In this document: positions 6,589 through 7,090 of the stretch, piece by piece
Numbering within the stretch: position 1 is the stretch's first letter
Layout: each line of letters starts with the position of its first letter
Translations under genes and position numbers: made by a program
Notes under the pieces: model-generated
Told to the model about the DNA's origin: nothing
What the model saw: the letters and a program-made list of their open reading frames with translations, nothing else
The model's database searches: none
Assembly (NCBI GenBank): GCA_001873945.1
Contig: MNYI01000166.1
Location: 4,337-11,426, forward strand
From: Candidatus Desantisbacteria bacterium CG2_30_40_21
GTDB lineage: Bacteria > UBA9089 > CG2-30-40-21
Reading direction: 5' to 3'
DNA length: 7,090 bases

Positions 6589-6606
6589 TTCAAAACACAG
6601 CAATTC

Positions 6607-6915
6607 TCATCCCCTAATTTTTCCAATAATAAATTTTACAGCTGCATCCATATTTTTTGCGGCTTTCCCTTGTATCTCCTGAATCAGCCTCTCATTCTCC
6701 TGTTTTAAGGCAGATATATGGCTTTCTGTCTCAACCTTTACGGTTTCCATACATTTCTTTTCTATTTCCTGAATTTGTTTTTTAACCCCATCATTTAATT
6801 CTTGTTTTTTTGCCTCTGCCTCAATCAGCATCCTTTGTGCCTCTTTATGAGTTTCAGCCACAAGCTGCTGCCCCTCTTGTTCCGCTTGATTTACTGTTTT
6901 CAATAATTCAACCAT
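6607..6915 (-). CDS. V/A-type ATPase small coiled-coil subunit (H/G-like, peripheral stalk)
   Basis: This 102-residue protein is almost entirely a charged, Lys/Glu/Gln-rich helix with heptad-like spacing (VELLKTVNQAEQEGQQLVAE through KKQIQEIEKK). The ALKQENERLIQEIQGKAAKN segment leads into an end of FIIGKIRG. This matches the small peripheral-stalk subunit (AhaH/G type), which pairs with subunit E to brace the catalytic head against subunit I. The family is about 100-110 residues long and usually sits immediately upstream of subunit I. I take the ATG at 6915 (MVELLKTV); a GTG at 6960 in frame would add 15 non-family residues and is less likely. Here subunit I begins about 2.3 kb downstream, because an R-M cassette lies between the two genes. 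Confidence 0.8.
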   Translation of the reverse strand: MVELLKTVNQAEQEGQQLVAETHKEAQRMLIEAEAKKQELNDGVKKQIQEIEKKCMETVKVETESHISALKQENERLIQEIQGKAAKNMDAAVKFIIGKIRG

Positions 6916-7031
6916 AAATATAAACACCTGCCTCTGATAAGATGATTTGTAACCGTTCACACCCTCTAAATGACAGTCGCAAGAAGGACAATCTTCGTGC
7001 TCCTGTGAACGATTAAGGAGTCAAGAAAAAA

Positions 7032-7090
7032 TATACTCAAGTAAGGAATAATCAAGGAGAGCAATGGCACGCAAGGTGAGCAATAGTGTA
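7032..7090. mobile_element. Partial second copy of the MITE-like element, cut by the window edge
   Basis: The stretch begins TATACTCAAG, as the terminal repeat of the 156-bp element does, and then jumps to a part matching the element core. AATCAAGGAGAGCAA and AGGTGAGCAATAGTGTA are both present, as in the complement of 4762-4796. Relative to the complete copy it lacks about 20 bp after the terminal repeat and differs in a few internal bases, so it is a diverged or internally deleted relative. Its other end lies outside the window. Confidence 0.6.

Overview
The window looks like a bacterial chromosome fragment of moderate to low GC, from an uncultivated-type lineage that carries a V/A-type (archaeal/vacuolar-like) ATPase and many small dispersed repeats. 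A short lipoprotein-like gene and clear Shine-Dalgarno sites in front of nearly every gene argue for a bacterium. The exact phylum cannot be fixed from this sequence alone.

Left third, plus strand: a small putative lipoprotein (38-412), then a 127-bp intergenic region packed with palindromes, then an Lrp/AsnC-type regulator (540-1031) followed after 40 bp by a class I/II PLP aminotransferase (1072-2229). The last two read as one amino-acid metabolism transcription unit. The aminotransferase converges on a gene on the other strand.

Rest of the window, minus strand: two V-type ATPase genes, the small coiled-coil subunit H/G-like protein (6607-6915) and the large membrane subunit I (2262-4268). 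These genes are normally adjacent. Here they are held about 2.3 kb apart by a decayed Type III-like restriction-modification cassette in the order mod remnant (5951-6514), KilA-N protein (5139-5951), res remnant (about 4325-5139). The three cassette genes are chained by one-base TAATG stop/start overlaps, so they were once one operon. The mod gene keeps its N- and C-terminal parts but has lost its catalytic core, and it carries an in-frame GC-rich palindrome. The res gene is cut by a 156-bp terminal-inverted-repeat element at a TA target and is then truncated just past its helicase motif I region. Only the KilA-N gene looks intact.

A single copy of the same terminal repeat also forms the stop codon of the ATPase subunit I gene (2259-2281), exactly where the rest of the ATPase operon would be expected but is absent. 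A third, related copy runs off the right edge (7032-7090). The simplest reading is a V-ATPase locus reshaped by insertion of a restriction-modification cassette and by a family of small non-autonomous transposable elements. I see no RNA genes, CRISPR arrays or convincing rho-independent terminators. No gene-free stretch exceeds 300 bp.
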